Shown: positions 1-12,673, counted from the stretch's first letter. The stretch: 64,000 nt of DNA from Ectobius pallidus (GCA_964059195.1 CAXKWD010000005.1:97477882-97541881), one strand, 5' to 3'. A program made the numbers and translations. Notes: a model not told the origin generated them from the letters alone.

Positions 1-1160
1 ACTTTATAAAAGAGAGGATGGTAAAGTAAATCCAAAAAGTTAATAAAGGACACACGCTGGGACAGTAATTTTTCTTGCGGTGTGTATGGTGGTGTGGAAT
101 CAATGCTGTGGAGTGCTTGGCTTTGTTCTAGTCGCCTTGGAAAGCCACGCCCTGCTGCCGGTGCGGATCCATCAGCATAATGATATTCTCTTCTGACCAG
201 CTCAGCTTTATCACAGCTCTTCCTGTAACTTTTCTTCTTAGGGTGGACAGCGGATTTTTCAAGCACTGTTTAACACGAAGTTCATTCCTTCTCCGGAAGA
301 CAGCTTTTGCGTGTCTGCTTAAAACTGTTGCAATTTTAACATACAAACTACGAATGTGTTTTTTGTCTTAGTGGCAAGGCTTGCCATTAGCTGTCAATAG
401 ATTAAAATTAGTTTTTCTATCCTGCTTTTAAATTGAAAAAAAAAAAATATATATATATATAACATGACACCATTTTAAAATTTATGTTTTACGTACCATT
501 AGAACAGTTTTTGACTCAGTTGTCTGGTGTCATATTTCTGAAATGTATAGAAAAGATTAGCCTTTTTTATAGCTTTTTCCAGAATAGCGTTTCTGGCCCT
601 AAAGCTCTTCGTAAGAACCATAGTCCCAAAAAGCTCACAATTTTAGTAAATGTTTTGTGTGCTTGCAATTTGGACCATTTAGAAAAATTTCCATAAACAG
701 AACAGTTATTTATTTTAAACATTACAGGCATATTTAAGTCTAATTACATTGTTTTCATTAAACTTGAAGATACTAGCATTATATTCAATTGTAAAAGGCA
801 GTTTAAATATTTACAGTTCTTTAGTAATTAACCCTCAAAAAATTAAACCAAATTCAATATGAATTTCTCTTCCCTTAGGGGTAATTTATTAAATATTATT
901 TATGTTTCCATTTTTAGTTTATTTTTTCCGATAATACATATCTTAAGTTTTCACCGTTCACTTATTTAAATTTATATTTAATTGTTTTTATCTCGTAATT
1001 GTTATGTAATAAATCTCAGCTTATTCCCAAACATCGTTAACCTTTTCCCATATGCAAGTCAAGACACGTGTATTTCATGTATAGAACTTAAACATTATAG
1101 CTAAGGGTCGTTTCAAAGAAAATAGCAACATAAATTCAGAGAAGCGTAACACATAAAGCT
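1..1160. other. No gene recognised
   Basis: The first 350 bases are somewhat richer in G+C and open in two opposing frames (180-371 plus, 128-346 minus). Neither frame resembles a family I know and no splice-site context supports either. The rest is AT-rich with short A and AT runs, for example near 437-462. I see no promoter, RNA gene or bounded repeat. Confidence 0.5.
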
Positions 1161-1166
1161 ACCTTT

Positions 1167-3020
1167 ATTAAGTGCCAGTATGGTACTTTATGAGATTGTG
1201 TGGGGGACGAAAAATGTCTGTCCGTCTGTCCGTCCGTCCGTCCGTCCGTGTGTCTGTACGCGCTCTAACTCAAATACGCTTTATCGAATTTTAATGAAAC
1301 TTGGTATACGCGTTTATAATGTCCATGGGAAGAACCCTATTGAAATTGGACCAAATCGGTTCACCGGTACCGGAGTAAAACCCAATTTAGTGTATATTTT
1401 AAAGGCGCCATAACTCTCATACGCTTTATCGGATTTTCATGAAACTTGGAATACCTATTTATAATGTCCATGGGAAGATGTCTGTTGATATTGGACCAAA
1501 TCGGTTGGCCGGTACCGGAATAATACCCAATTTAGTGCCCTTTTATGGTATCATATAAGAAAAGGCGCGGTAACTCAAATACGCTTTGTCGGATTTTCAT
1601 GAAACTTCGTATACTTATTTATAACAATCATGGCAATAAGCCTATTGAATTTGGACCTAATCGGTTGTCCAGTACCGAAATAAAGAGTAATTATCAGTCA
1701 AATTTATTATAATATTTTGGTTCATTTCGAAGCATTTTGATTGGCTCGCGGCCAACCAATCAGCGGGCGAGTCCCGTAACTAAGGTAAATAAAGGGAAAT
1801 TCTGGAACAAGCCTTCAATTCCTGTCGAAACCTTCTTTAGTAAAGGAGGGTAAAAAGAAGGCACCTTCTTCAAATGCAAAATCAAATTCTCGGTTCTTTC
1901 TTATAGCGTCATCAACTAATGACAGCTTATAAAGCTTCCTTCAGTTGCCATGGACAGTTTGACATCTACATGAAAAACAAATGTTCCCATATGTACGATT
2001 ATAGATGAAATGCTGCTGTATAATGACTAATTATTTTGCTAAAATTGATTACAATTAGATTAAAGCATTGAATTTTACTTCAGCCTATGTCAGATTTATA
2101 ATCCCTGACCTCTTAATAAATAAAAACATTAAGCTTTGAGAATATGGTTAGGTTGGTACCTCTGCTTCAACGAGGGCCTCATCCTAATTTATCACTCAGA
2201 TATCGCGAATATTATAGTACTAATTAATGAAATAATTCAACATTGTACCATAATAAATCTAGCAGGCACGATATATAGCCTAATTTCGAAACACGGTGAT
2301 TTTTCTCTTCTGTGAGCAACGACGAAATAGTATTCTTTGGTATTGGACACTCAAAAGTCGCAGTGTGGTTTGGTCTTGGGGTAAGGTGCTTGTCTAGTAA
2401 TCAAGAGATATAACGTTCGAGTCCACCCTGAAGCAAATTTTTTTTTTATTATTATCAATTGTGTTAAATTGAGCCTATTCCATTCTTATGTCCTATTTTG
2501 TCAATGTGCTTAAATACGTATTACATTTTTCTTTAAAAAAAAAAACTGGGAATTCATTGTCTTTCATTGACCTACATCATTCGTAAATAATAACATAAGC
2601 CTATAAATGTTATTTCACGAACAGAAACTAGCTTTAAAGTTATTGCGTTGCGTTAAAATTGCATAAGCCTATACTCAGAACAAAACTGCATACCGCTAGG
2701 TGGAACTATCCTCTTCTTATTGGCTTACTGTACTATTTCATTGTCAATGCATTTTGTAAAATGTTTACATATTTTAAGAATTAGTATATCAGTGTATACC
2801 AATATGAATTAAGGTTAAGAATCAAACTTTAGACCTTTGTTCTTCCGTAAGCCCTGCTTAATGAATGTATCTGGAGTTTAACTCGGAGATCTATTTAAAA
2901 AAAAAAAACTTATTTTCTGTATATCATAACTGCAATTATTACTGATTAAAAAAAGCATACTGGCACTTTGTTATATCAGTTTACCTGATTTTATTTCAAT
3001 TTCATTTTGGAGTACAAAAC
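1167..3020 (+). repeat. Long interspersed repeat, copy A
   Basis: The segment starts with AAGTGCCAGTATGGTACTTT, an imperfect hairpin, then a TCCG-rich run (1214-1250), then about three diverged tandem units (near 1260, 1402 and 1562). Each unit contains 'CGCTTTATCGGATTTTCATG' and 'TTGGACCAAATCGGTT'-like blocks. The head, a middle block (2824-2894) and a tail block (2957-3000) all recur in the same order at 57290-58412, so this is one repeat family. A further piece (about 1715-1800) recurs inverted at 37475-37570. No open frame belongs to it. Class is unresolved; no target duplication or clear terminal repeat was found. Confidence 0.6.
2362..2455 (+). repeat. tRNA-derived SINE head or tRNA relic
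   Basis: Box A-like sequence TGGTCTTGGGGTAAGG (2371-2386) and a perfect box B GTTCGAGTC (2415-2423) lie at tRNA-like spacing. The putative anticodon loop reads CTAGTAA, which would be Thr(AGT)-like. The T stem does not pair well, and a T-rich stretch follows instead of a clean acceptor end. A SINE head or tRNA pseudogene fits better than a working tRNA gene. It lies inside long repeat copy A. Confidence 0.45.
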
Positions 3021-3119
3021 TAATCCATATGAAGGGTCTTTCTTGTAGCTTAGTTAAAGAAAATTTCCGAAGTACTGCTTGAATCGATTTTTATGAGTTT
3101 AAATGTTAAAATATAGAGA

Positions 3120-3182
3120 GGGCAAGACAAAATTTTTGGGGGCAGCGCCCCCTATAGCCCATCCCTGGCTACGGACCTGCGC
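3120..3182 (+). repeat. GC-rich transposon-like end fragment
   Basis: A GGGGGCAGCGCCCCC-type palindromic core is followed by CCCATCCCTGGCTACGGACC. A similar block (AATTTCC, a G run, GCAGCGACCCTACC, CCCC, CCGGACGGACATG) occurs at 31098-31150. Such GC-rich ends resemble hAT-type terminal regions, but no partner end or target duplication was found for either copy. Confidence 0.3.
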
Positions 3183-3699
3183 TGTTCATGATCTTAAAGG
3201 TTATATTTAAGGGTTTTCTGTTATTGCGAAGAACTGATTCATGTTTGCAAATAGTTAGTCCGCTGAAAGAGCCACTCTTTGCAAGAGAAGAAAAGAGCTT
3301 TTTGAAATTTTACAAACAAACAGTGAAAAAGCAATGTCTGAGCTCATTTCAGGAAGACGGGAATATTACTAACAGAAACCGGAAAACTTTCCTCCCCTTT
3401 AATTTTTGTTTGAGTCTTCTTGACTTGGGAAGGGAGTCGAGATTAATACATTCTTGTAGAAGCTTCAAGATTTTCACCTCTTGCAAGGATGAAATGTAGT
3501 AATTTATCATAAGTAGCGCTCCCGTGCACTCGAGCATGAAACTTAGCTTCAGCGTTTTCCCTTGATGAAATAGTTGTGCATTCAACAACATTTCTCACAG
3601 TGAGATGTAAGTTCTAACTTATTTCATTTACAGAGTTGTCATAATTATTCAGGCATGAAAAACTATGACAACTTTTGCTCAGTCTGTAGCCTATATTGT

Positions 3700-3862
3700 C
3701 ATACGCCCCCATGGCTATGTGGTTAAACCGCTCGCCTTCCACCGCTGGGACCCGGGATCAGATGTCGGTGGATCCGTGTTGTATTTGTGGTGGACAAAAT
3801 GGGGTTGGGGCAGGTTTTCTCGGGTGCTCCTGTTTCCTCTACCACGCATAGATATCAGTTGT
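3700..3862 (+). repeat. tRNA-derived SINE
   Basis: The stretch starting near 3711 reads like a tRNA D-arm (ATGGCTATGTGGTTAAACCG), followed by CTCGCCTTCCACCGC where an anticodon arm would be and a degenerate box B (GGGATCAGATGT, about 3756-3767). The non-tRNA body continues to about 3862. This tRNA-head plus unrelated-body layout is that of a SINE. The box B is damaged, so it is probably an old copy. Confidence 0.55.
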
Positions 3863-4984
3863 CTATATTTTGGTTTCAATAAAGGAATTATCACTCTTTT
3901 TATAGACTATCTGAAACAGTAGGCCTATTAGAATTTTCATTGTCACGTTCAACAGTTGTGCGGGACTCCTTTCCAGGCACGTGTTCCCCTTGCGCTCTCG
4001 ACCTAAACTCCTGTTTCGCCCCTTGCTTTTGTTCTTATGAGCCCAGAAAGAACCATGGAATTTTTAAGTAATTACGGAAAAATATTTTAAAATAATACTA
4101 AGATTTGTCTTTACCTCATTTGATTTTTCCTTAAACGTGTGTCCATTGGCCTTAACTAATTTGAACTTAATTACTTCTACTGTTGTCCATTATTTTTTGT
4201 TTAAACATTTTATTTCTTGTCTTTGAAAGGGAGAGTAGTGGGGAGGTGCACTGTGATCATATCTCAACACCTGCCCGCCCCATGTTTTGTTTTGATCCAC
4301 ACTGAATGAGATGTTTTGAATTCAGTTGAACTGATTTCGTCACCAGCTAGCTTTGTGAGTCAAGCTCTGAAACGAGACGGCTGTTAGTTCTGTAATCAAA
4401 CAATGAAGAACAAAATGTTTTCTTTAAATGATTTAGGCAATGGTACGGTATTTTAAACTAATATGTAGGCTATATATTCCCGCTTAGCATTAAATATGTT
4501 TTTATGTACCGACTATAGTATATGATTGTATACATAAATTACTAACCACCGTTCTACAATATTCGTATCTTTTGACCGATATTTTAAATTAAATTCTTTA
4601 ATACTTCTTTAATAATTCTTAAAATCAAAGTACTGGAGTGAACTAGAGCAAGAAATATGTTATGTTAATAATCTGTGCTGAGACGATTGGCTATTATAAG
4701 GGACCGGATACTTAGGGTTTTACCTATTTTTTTTCCTTACTTCCAAAACAAAAAGCGCTCATACACTTTTTCGAATCATGTCCATAGGATTCACCCACAT
4801 TAATTCTGTGGTACCTAAAAATACCTAAATAGGGTATAAAAACCTAAATATACCTAAACGGGATATAAAACCTAAAATATCTAATTTAGGCTACTTCTTT
4901 TTCTTCTTTTTTGTTTGTCAGTTGAGAAATCGATATTTTGCGAAGAGACAAAAATTTTTGTCGGGTAGAAATTAATACCACCAG

Positions 4985-5360
4985 CATAGGCGTAACTTGG
5001 CCGACCATATGGGGGGGTTATAACGTCTGGGGGGTATGGAATATCCCCCAGGGAGAGGGGGTCCGGGGGTCCTCCCCCGGAAAATTTTAAAAATTAAGAT
5101 GCAAAATAACGAGTTTTAAGCTTCCGGGGGTCCTCCCCCGGAAAATTTTAAAAATTAAGACGCAAAATAACGAGTTTTAAGCTTCCGGGGTCCATCCCCG
5201 GAAAATTTTTAAAATTAACACGCAAAATAACGAGTTTTAAGCTTCCCACACTTTATACTTGTATTAAGTAATTTATGGGCAGACTTAAAAAAATTATACA
5301 ATTTTCCTTTTTTTAATCAATGGTGGGGGTTAAACCCCCCCCCACCTCGTTACGCCTATG
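4985..5360. mobile_element. hAT-type MITE, copy 1, nested
   Basis: Perfect 12-bp inverted ends CATAGGCGTAAC and GTTACGCCTATG are flanked by the 8-bp duplication ACCACCAG (4977-4984 and 5361-5368). The inside holds three copies of a 61-bp unit. Each unit begins with a GC-rich palindrome (CCGGGGGTCCTCCCCCGG type), followed by AAAATTTTAAAAATTAAG and ending in TTTTAAGCTT. The second member of the family is at 14802-15111 and has two units. It encodes nothing and depends on a hAT transposase from elsewhere. It sits inside the hAT element 4698-6075, so it inserted later. Confidence 0.9.
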
Positions 5361-5573
5361 ACCACCAGCGTTTGTCGTATGGACAGTATCAAGAGAGGAA
5401 GTGTGAGTACCGGCGTATTCCTTTTAAAATATTCGCACGAACAACCATTGTTGCTGTGTATGAATAAGGATAATATAGATTTCTGTGTTTTAAAGCGCTT
5501 GTTTGCCTTTAGTACTTCCCTGTTATTCACACTGAGTGGTCATACTGTAAGTTTTAAGAAGACGTGTTAATTA

Positions 5574-5653
5574 TGCCAAAACAAATGAAATCGAGTTTAT
5601 TACGGCAGTGGATTGGCGACGACCTGAATTTCTTCTTCTTTTTCTTCTTCTGA
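5574..5653 (+). pseudogene. Possible remnant of hAT transposase start
   Basis: Inside hAT element 4698-6075 a short frame opens with MPKQMKSSLLRQWIGDDLNF, runs into a string of phenylalanines encoded by a TTC repeat, then stops. The basic, serine-rich start followed by a tryptophan resembles the opening of some hAT-derived proteins of the CGGBP1-like type. This is an inference from a short stretch. It could equally be chance. Confidence 0.25.
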
Positions 5654-6077
5654 GGTTATTTTATGACGTTGCACTCCCCGGGTTTCTACGTCTGCTCTGT
5701 ATATGCTGTAGCCTATATAACAGACGTTGTCATTCAATACAACTCACAGTTGAGAATCTTGAAAGATATTTAGTGATATATTGTAACCAGGAAATGTGAG
5801 GCAATCTTATTTTCACTCCCATCTTTTGACTGTTTATGCCTTCTTTCTTCAGTTGTGTAATATTGTCCTAAAGCAAGTTTAAACAATTTTAAGTCAATTT
5901 TGTTACGTTAAATTTTACAAGTATTATGTATTGAATCCTATGTAGCACATTCAAATTCATTAAACCAATTAATCTACCCGAAAACGATATTTTGGACAAA
6001 AAACCTAAAAAAAACTATTTCACCTAATGGAAAACCTAAAACAGTGTTTTTAAAAACCTAAAAATCCGGTCCCTAGC

Positions 6078-6120
<43 letters not shown>

Positions 6121-6135
6121 GAGAGAGAGAGAGAG
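6078..6135. repeat. (TA)n followed by (GA)n microsatellite
   Basis: A run of TA dinucleotides to about 6116 passes directly into GA dinucleotides to about 6134. It adjoins the right target duplication of hAT element 4698-6075. Confidence 0.9.
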
Positions 6136-6139
6136 GAGC

Positions 6140-8390
6140 AGCAAAAAGTACAATTTCATTCAAAAGAGCATTGCTATCTATATATAGCACCAAATTAAGT
6201 TGATCAACATTAGAAAAAATGTAACATAAAAGCAAAATCGGCCTGCAGTTGTTCTCACGCTACAGAATCGCGCATTGTCTGTGAAAAGATATCTTATAGT
6301 GTCCTGAACAACCATTTATCCAAGATGGAAGGTACCGAAGACAGGAACTTAAAATAGAAGCGTTTTACCTTCGTTCTGTACTTTGTGCATAACAGAAATT
6401 CAGTGACAACATAAACTAATACATTTTTATTTAATTTTCTAATATTGAAAAATTGAGAGAATTAATTATTATTGGACATCAATAAACTGATGTGGTGAAT
6501 GTATAATTACTCTTAAGAAAAAAGTTATCGTTAGTAGTTATTAATTTAAAAGCATTCTAATTTTAAGACATGCGGTAGGCTATGCAATGTAAAACGTTGT
6601 TGGTAAGAATGTACAGCATAAATTTTGGGACTGTGGATTATATTCCAGTGACTCCTAAGAAAAATAAGGAATTATTTAGTCCATCATTCTCTCGAGCTTC
6701 TCTTCACATACAATGTAAGTAAAATAAGGTTCAACTTTCGGATAGAAAATTATGTTTTATTTAATCAATCTTCCCATAGTTGCCTACATAGTCAAAGAGT
6801 ACCAGAAAAGGAAAAAGGTAATTGAGCATTGAAAATTGAAAAAAAAGGAGAATAAATTAAGGAAAAGTTAATACAAAATAGAAAATCTTTAACAGTTACA
6901 ATTAAGATTTATATATATGATTCCTCAGTATTGCAACAGATCCTCTGAGGGTTGCTAAAACAACACACACACACACCCTCGAGTATGAAATAAATATATA
7001 CTTCCGACTTTCAAATTTAACTGTATGTGTGTATTGAAACTTATATCATAATGAATAGAGGAGAAAGTGTGATGACTGAGGTAGTTCACTGGTTCCGCCG
7101 CTAGGTAGCAGTTACTCTGCTTGAGATTCACGGGAGTAAGATTACTGCGGGCGGTATAGGAAAAATTGCAAAAATTCTTAAACAAAATAATACATTAATC
7201 TATTTCAAAATGACTCACCTTATCTAAATTTAATTCTTAGATACTTTTGACAATTTTCGGGCTGCTTTACACGTCTTGGAAGATCTCATCTCCATAAATA
7301 AACATGGCCGTGTGTAACAGTAATTTCTCAGATTGCAAGAAGCTTGACCGTAACATTTCGTTCCAAATCTTTCCAAAAATCGAATATGTTCACAAGCAAT
7401 GAACAATTATATAATATAGGTTTGAAACAGCTAAGGGATGTTGATTTAATATTTTGTTGCCTAGAAAATAGGGTAGAGGGTATGTTAGTATAATTTGATG
7501 AGAATTTGTTAAAGAATGTACATTTGTATAGAAATAACAACGTATAATTAGGGTAGAAAACAGCTAAGGGATATTTTATAAATTAATATTAATATTACAT
7601 TGTATAAGAATATTACTGAGTATTAATTTGTATTAATATTGCATTAATAGTAATATTATTTACATTACTATTAATTTTCTCCTGGCTGTATGGGGTAAGC
7701 TATGTAGATGACACACGGTCAAAAGTGTAGATCTGTGTACAAATTATGTGAACAGAGATAATATAAACTAAGGGATGGTTTGTGAATTGCAGGGCACGGA
7801 AAATTTCATAAGCAGCACTACAAAAATAGGGCGCGTGATCTTTAAAATTGGCGTCTGAACATCCGATAAAGACGCACATACGCAACAATTGTTTTGCAAT
7901 ACATTCTACATATATCACACAATATTTCAAAGCATTTTCCCTGATTTTTTCATAAACAAATTAAATCCTCTTGCCTTAACTACAGCCCGCTATTTGCTCA
8001 AACCCTCGACCATTCGCCGTTCGCTGTATCTGATGTATGTCTTATGTTGTTAAATTATATTATTAAAAAAAGGAACAATATATTAAACTAATAAGACATT
8101 TGCTATGATAATTATTTATAAAAATTACTAACATAAGTGAACAGAAAATATGATAAATAATCCAATAAATGCATAAATAAAAGTAGTGCAGATTTACTAA
8201 GTTAGAAAAAGCTTCATTCACTCCTTTTCCCCAGCGGGTCAATCTTGCAGTATGGGTACAAGTAGTCAGTTAATATAGTTTTATTATTGAGTCCACGAAT
8301 AAATTATGTAAAAATTTTTACGTTATTGCTAGTATTTTATGGAAAATATACCTGCTAATACCTTAATACCATTCTGATAGCTTTAGCTTT
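6140..8390. other. No gene recognised
   Basis: AT-rich sequence with short open frames on both strands, none with a recognisable domain. Small local duplications exist (for example AAACAGCTAAGGGAT near 7428 and 7556). A short (CA)n run lies at 6961-6976. Confidence 0.5.
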
Positions 8391-8392
8391 AG

Positions 8393-8757
8393 AGTAATTA
8401 CTATTACTCGTTAACCATTCTAGATATATAGGAGGTACTCGATTTATAATAAGATCCAAATATTTCACTAAACCTTACACGCTTGATCTCTTTCTGGACA
8501 CAAAAATAAAATAATAAATTTCGCATAGTCAAATTTTGCTTCACCCTCAACATTTCACGATCGTCCCACATCATTCATTCAGCTGTAGCGCTCGGAATAA
8601 TTACCACTCAATTACTCGTAAACCATTCAAGATATAAAGGTGGTACTGAATTTAAAATGAAGTTGAAATATTTCACTAAAACTTTCTCGCTTGAAGTTTT
8701 TACGGGACACAAAAATGAAAAAAATTGTCGCATAGTCAAATTCCGTTTCACCCTCCA
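8393..8757 (+). repeat. Diverged tandem duplication, two units
   Basis: Unit 1 (about 8393-8550) and unit 2 (about 8595-8757) share, in order, ATTACTCGT-AACCATTC, AGATATA-AGG-GGTACT, ATATTTCACTAAA, GGGACACAAAAAT, CGCATAGTCAAATT and TTCACCCTC. The units differ by many substitutions and small indels, so the duplication is old. No open frame crosses it. Confidence 0.7.
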
Positions 8758-8759
8758 TG

Positions 8760-10520
8760 AATTTTGTGTAATTGGTGATGTTTATATAATGAAATAAAAA
8801 CATTTATGTCCGCATTTATTAAGTCTCTGTTTTAACCATCAGAAGGACTGTGTTGTGCAGATTATTTCTGCACAAATTTCACAGAAATAGGACCAAGGGT
8901 TAATTAAAGATTGCGAGTTTAATCATAAGATGCCAAACTATCATGATGCAGCATTGAGAAGTTGAAACGCAAACGAAGGTGCTGCCAGTGTTTCGGTGGA
9001 CCGCCGCTCTCCCTATACCCACCATTGTATTAGCGGTGGAGACATCACACTTTCTTATTCTACTTGTATGTTGCCATATACCTATACATATATCTAGGTG
9101 CTTAGCTGAAAATTACATATTCGGTGTCAGGTAATGGATGTAACAGTTTCTTGTTGATTTAAACAATATGCTTAGTAAAGATCGGAAGGTCTAAAAAAAA
9201 TCACCAGGTAGGTCTACTGTTTAAATCCTCTTAAATGAAACTATTGTGTGTTGGCGCTCATTCATAGAGGAATAAAACAACTGTGTGCTGAAAACTGGAT
9301 TCGCACGATGACGTAGGGGCTAAGTGCATCAGTTCCGTTAAAGTTAAACATAACGATGATTTCACACAAGCTGTGTGTGCAGCAAGATAACTTGTTTAAA
9401 ATGACATATTGCTTCATCGTCGATAAACAGTTTTAAAAAATATGTTGGGTCACCTCATTTCCTGCAGTTCCGCAATATCTAAGTGCTTTGTGTACCTCAT
9501 TATTCACGTTTTAAATTTGTACCGTAATCTAATAAGTTGGAAATATTGTGACCAAGTTCAACAAACGCACATTTTCTTCCACTATACAGTGATCCTTTAA
9601 CTTAAAACAAAAATATTAATTTTCCATTACATTTTAGCCTGTTTGAAGTAACATTCTATAAATCTAACATGTCAGATTTCATTCTTAGGCCTATCGTTCC
9701 GTTTACGTCGGAAGAACCACGAAGATTTTGTCTTGCTCTGTATGGAGAGCCATTTATAACTTACCATGTTTCTGTCTAAATAGACTACTGGCGTAGTTTA
9801 TTTAGTTCTTATCTTGCAATTCATTCATTATCATGTAAATCAGACAAATAGGAAACCTGTTGAATGAAAGTCCGTTTTTAAACTTTTTTTATTATTTATC
9901 ATTGTTACTCCTTGTTTAAAGTTCGATAAAACAAGTTCTAATGACTATTATAAGCCGTGAGTACGATTGCTGATTATGTAGGGAACATTAAAATTGCTAC
10001 CTGAAACTTCTTCCGTGCAGGTATTTGTTTTGTTATTAAAGTAACTTAATGTAATTTCAGGCAATGATAAGAGACTGTGAGATATTAATCATTTATTTAT
10101 TATTCTAGAAATTGAAAGTGGCATTGATTGATGTTTATATTTGATAAGTGTGTGTTTTATTACAGGTGGCTACTGAATCGCATGCTGCATGTCCATTGCC
10201 CATGCTGGCGTTAATTGCTGTTATTTAAGTTTGGAGTGCAGAAAATGTAAAAGCAATTCAGATGCTTTAGCTGGCTCAAACATAATTTCCTTTCAGATCC
10301 TAATGTTCAGTGGGCGAAAGTATTTTAATAATTACGGTGATGTAATGTAGCTGGCCGGTAGGAAAGAGGAATCATACCTATTGAAGACCGCGTCCGAATA
10401 ATCCTTGCCATAACTTGGGTTTGATTCCACATAAAGTCACTGATCTAGTTACTGACCATAGTAGCTTTTGTGCATTTTCAAACTACAATATATAGAATTC
10501 TTGAACATATTCTTGATTGT
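8760..10520. other. No gene recognised
   Basis: AT-rich sequence. A short GC-rich patch near 8995-9045 carries a small inverted repeat (GGTGGACCGCC and AGCGGTGGAGA). I see no coding frame, tRNA, or bounded transposon. Confidence 0.45.
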
Positions 10521-10530
10521 ACTAAACTGA

Positions 10531-10650
10531 ACTCCGTGGCGCTAGATCCCTGGAGCCTACCACCCGACCGCTGCATCATCTACCACAGGCAGACGACAGG
10601 ATTGGGGGGCATGTGGTCAGCATACCGACACCCATGGGCATTAATGGTGG
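10531..10650 (+). repeat. SINE of the CCGTGGCGCTA family, copy 1
   Basis: It starts ACTCCGTGGCGCTAGATCCC and continues through CCGACCGCTGC, GTGGTCAGCATACCGACACC and CATGGGCATTAATGG. The same ordered blocks occur at 28915-29035 and, partly, at 31569-31612 on the plus strand, and the 3' part at 17155-17285 on the minus strand. I recognise the GTGGCGCTACA start as that of a widespread arthropod interspersed SINE-like family. This copy lies within the open frame 10470-10763, which is therefore not a gene. Confidence 0.6.
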
Positions 10651-10971
10651 TTTTCATGAGCGGAATTCTTGATTGTAGGCCTATGTATAGATATATTCCC
10701 AAAAGGACGTTAATTGTATTTATAATTATTTGGTCGTTTAGTAAGTCCAGTATTGCAACTTAACCTCAAAGCATTTTAACCATATTATTTCCCATCAGGC
10801 GATTATTCGGGAAGACTCATGGATGGGATTCATTATAGGATTATGTTCTCTCCCCTCGTTTGCAAATTAAGGTTATTGGATTTACAGTGTAGTTAGTTGC
10901 CACAGTTAAATAGTGATTAACCATTGCGGGTTTACCGTCAAAGTTTTGCCTTTAATTATTTTCAGCATTGA

Positions 10972-11159
10972 ATGAGATGGCCGAGGAGTTATATACCGGT
11001 ACCGACTCGTATTTGGGAGCTTATTGGTTTCAGTCCCGTGGTTACTGGTCCCAACCAATCTGAATAAGTTTTTCTGACTCTTCCCCTTTTGCAGAGGCGA
11101 ATGCCGGATTGAAGTTTAATTATTCTTTACTTGGGATATATATATATATATATATATAT
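10972..11159 (+). repeat. tRNA-derived SINE with TA-repeat tail
   Basis: Box A-like AGATGGCCGAGG (10975-10986) is followed at tRNA spacing by a box B-like GGTTTCAGTCCC (11026-11037). A non-tRNA body follows (GACTCTTCCCCTTTTGCAGA), then ACTTGGGATATATA and a (TA)n run to about 11159. The ACTTGGGATATA end matches the terminal repeat of the MITE at 62211-62630, so the 3' portion may belong to a separate element fragment. Confidence 0.55.
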
Positions 11160-12640
11160 GTAATAAAAAAACAAATATGCCCGAATATGATGTCAGAGGC
11201 TTGTAAATAAATAAATTCATATGAATCTAAGGTTGATCCTAATAAAATGTGTATTCTCGTGGTCGCTATTATGTTCTTTGGTCAGTGTTCTGAATTTTCT
11301 TCACTTTGTTAGTTTCTTTATCTATTAAAAGTTACATTGAACTGCAGTTTACTGTACATGAATGAAAAAATAGAAGAAAAAGGTATAGATATGAAGCAAA
11401 TGTATACGTAGCAGATTTTTCTGGACAAATGATCATTTCGGTTTCAAGACACTCCGCGAAAAAAGTCAGTATATGCCTACACGAGGCTGGACGGAAGTTC
11501 CTATTAAGATTATTCGAATATCATGTAAGCTCTCCGTGTTTCAACGACGGTAGTTTACTTTAAAACAGGTGCAGTCATGCACCACATTGATATTAATCAC
11601 AATATATTATGTAAAATACCTAAATTCTTCTGTCGAAATCTAATATCTAATAATATATTTCCTGCCCGCTGAATCGATGGCTTGAGGCTTGGTTTACCTG
11701 TATCTTCGTACTAAAGTAAAATAAAATAAAGATTGGAAACAGTTTTCTTTAACTTATCCGATTGACAAGAATTCGGCTGTCATATTCTTCCATGTCGTAG
11801 ACCAGTGGTGTATAATCCCTTGCACAACAAGATAAATTTATCCGCCGATCTTTCGACAGGAATGTTCATTAAGCTAAGAATTGAAAACTGCCGCCATACT
11901 CATACTGGCAGTAGTCTTAATAAGATGTGAAGATATTTCAGAGTTCAGATATGTTATAGTCGAAGTTGTTAAAAAATACATGACGTCGTTTGACCTTTTT
12001 TTCTTTAAATACAATTTCTATGAGTGTGTATTGCGGTACATTACAGCACATTTTTTTTTTCTAATTTCTTCAAACCATGTTAATTTATTTAAACCGATTT
12101 AGGGAGACTTATAGAGCAATCAAGCCATACCGTAGGTTGGAGGAACTTAACTTAAACCAAATATAATACAGTCTTGCTTGTATGCTCAAACCCAGCATAT
12201 CATACCATAAAGCAAGCATCGCGAATTTTCCACCGTAGTTATTAGGAAAGGGTAATTACATAAGAAATACTTTATGTGTGTTTAAGGTAGGCATAGGTTT
12301 TGGAATCCTTGAGACGTGCCGACTTCGGGAGTGCTTTGCGTTTTCAGCACCCCCAATAGTTGGTAGTTGGTATATTATTATTTAACGACGGGAATGTACT
12401 GCAACTTAGGCCTGTGACCGTCGCCATTTTGCCGGAATTTTGTCCCGCAAGAGTTCTTTAACATGCTAGTAAATCTACTCACACATTCATGCACACATAA
12501 ATGCCATCGACCTGGGCCGGGGGCACCCCCAATAGTATTTATATACATAATTCCCAGAGGTAGGAGATGACTTGGACAAATAGATGCTACTTTTGCACAG
12601 GAACAGGTTATTAGGGGTGTATGTAATCTTCGCCACGGTT
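11160..12640. other. No gene recognised
   Basis: AT-rich sequence without a supported gene. The motif GCACCCCCAATAGT occurs twice (near 12345 and 12523), suggesting a local duplication or the flank of the Mutator-like element that follows. Confidence 0.45.
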
Positions 12641-12673
12641 GACACCGAATTTGAAATAGAATAAAAATGAGAT

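Larger units (their letters stand above)
4698..6075. mobile_element. hAT-type DNA transposon, 8-bp duplication
   Basis: Left end AAGGGACCGGAT and right end ATCCGGTCCCTA form a terminal inverted repeat with one mismatch. The perfect 8-bp duplication GCTATTAT sits outside at 4690-4697 and 6076-6083. Both ends carry several CCTAAA-type subterminal repeats, as hAT elements often do. An 8-bp duplication and short repeats of this kind are characteristic of the hAT superfamily. The 1378-bp length is too short for a full transposase, and a separate MITE (4985-5360) is nested inside, so only about 1 kb is its own. The (TA)n run directly follows the right duplication. Confidence 0.85.

Noticed and set aside
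128..371. Opposing frames in GC-richer sequence at the window start
   Set aside because: No recognisable domain and no splice context; could be the edge of a gene outside the window but nothing supports it here.
1214..1250. CRISPR-like array from the TCCG repeats
   Set aside because: It is a simple tetranucleotide run without spacers, inside a eukaryotic repeat.
2362..2432. Functional tRNA-Thr gene
   Set aside because: Box A and B look good, but the T and acceptor stems do not pair; a SINE head or relic is more likely.
10470..10763. 97-codon frame at 10.5 kb
   Set aside because: Overlaps SINE copy 1 and ends in AT-rich sequence; no domain.
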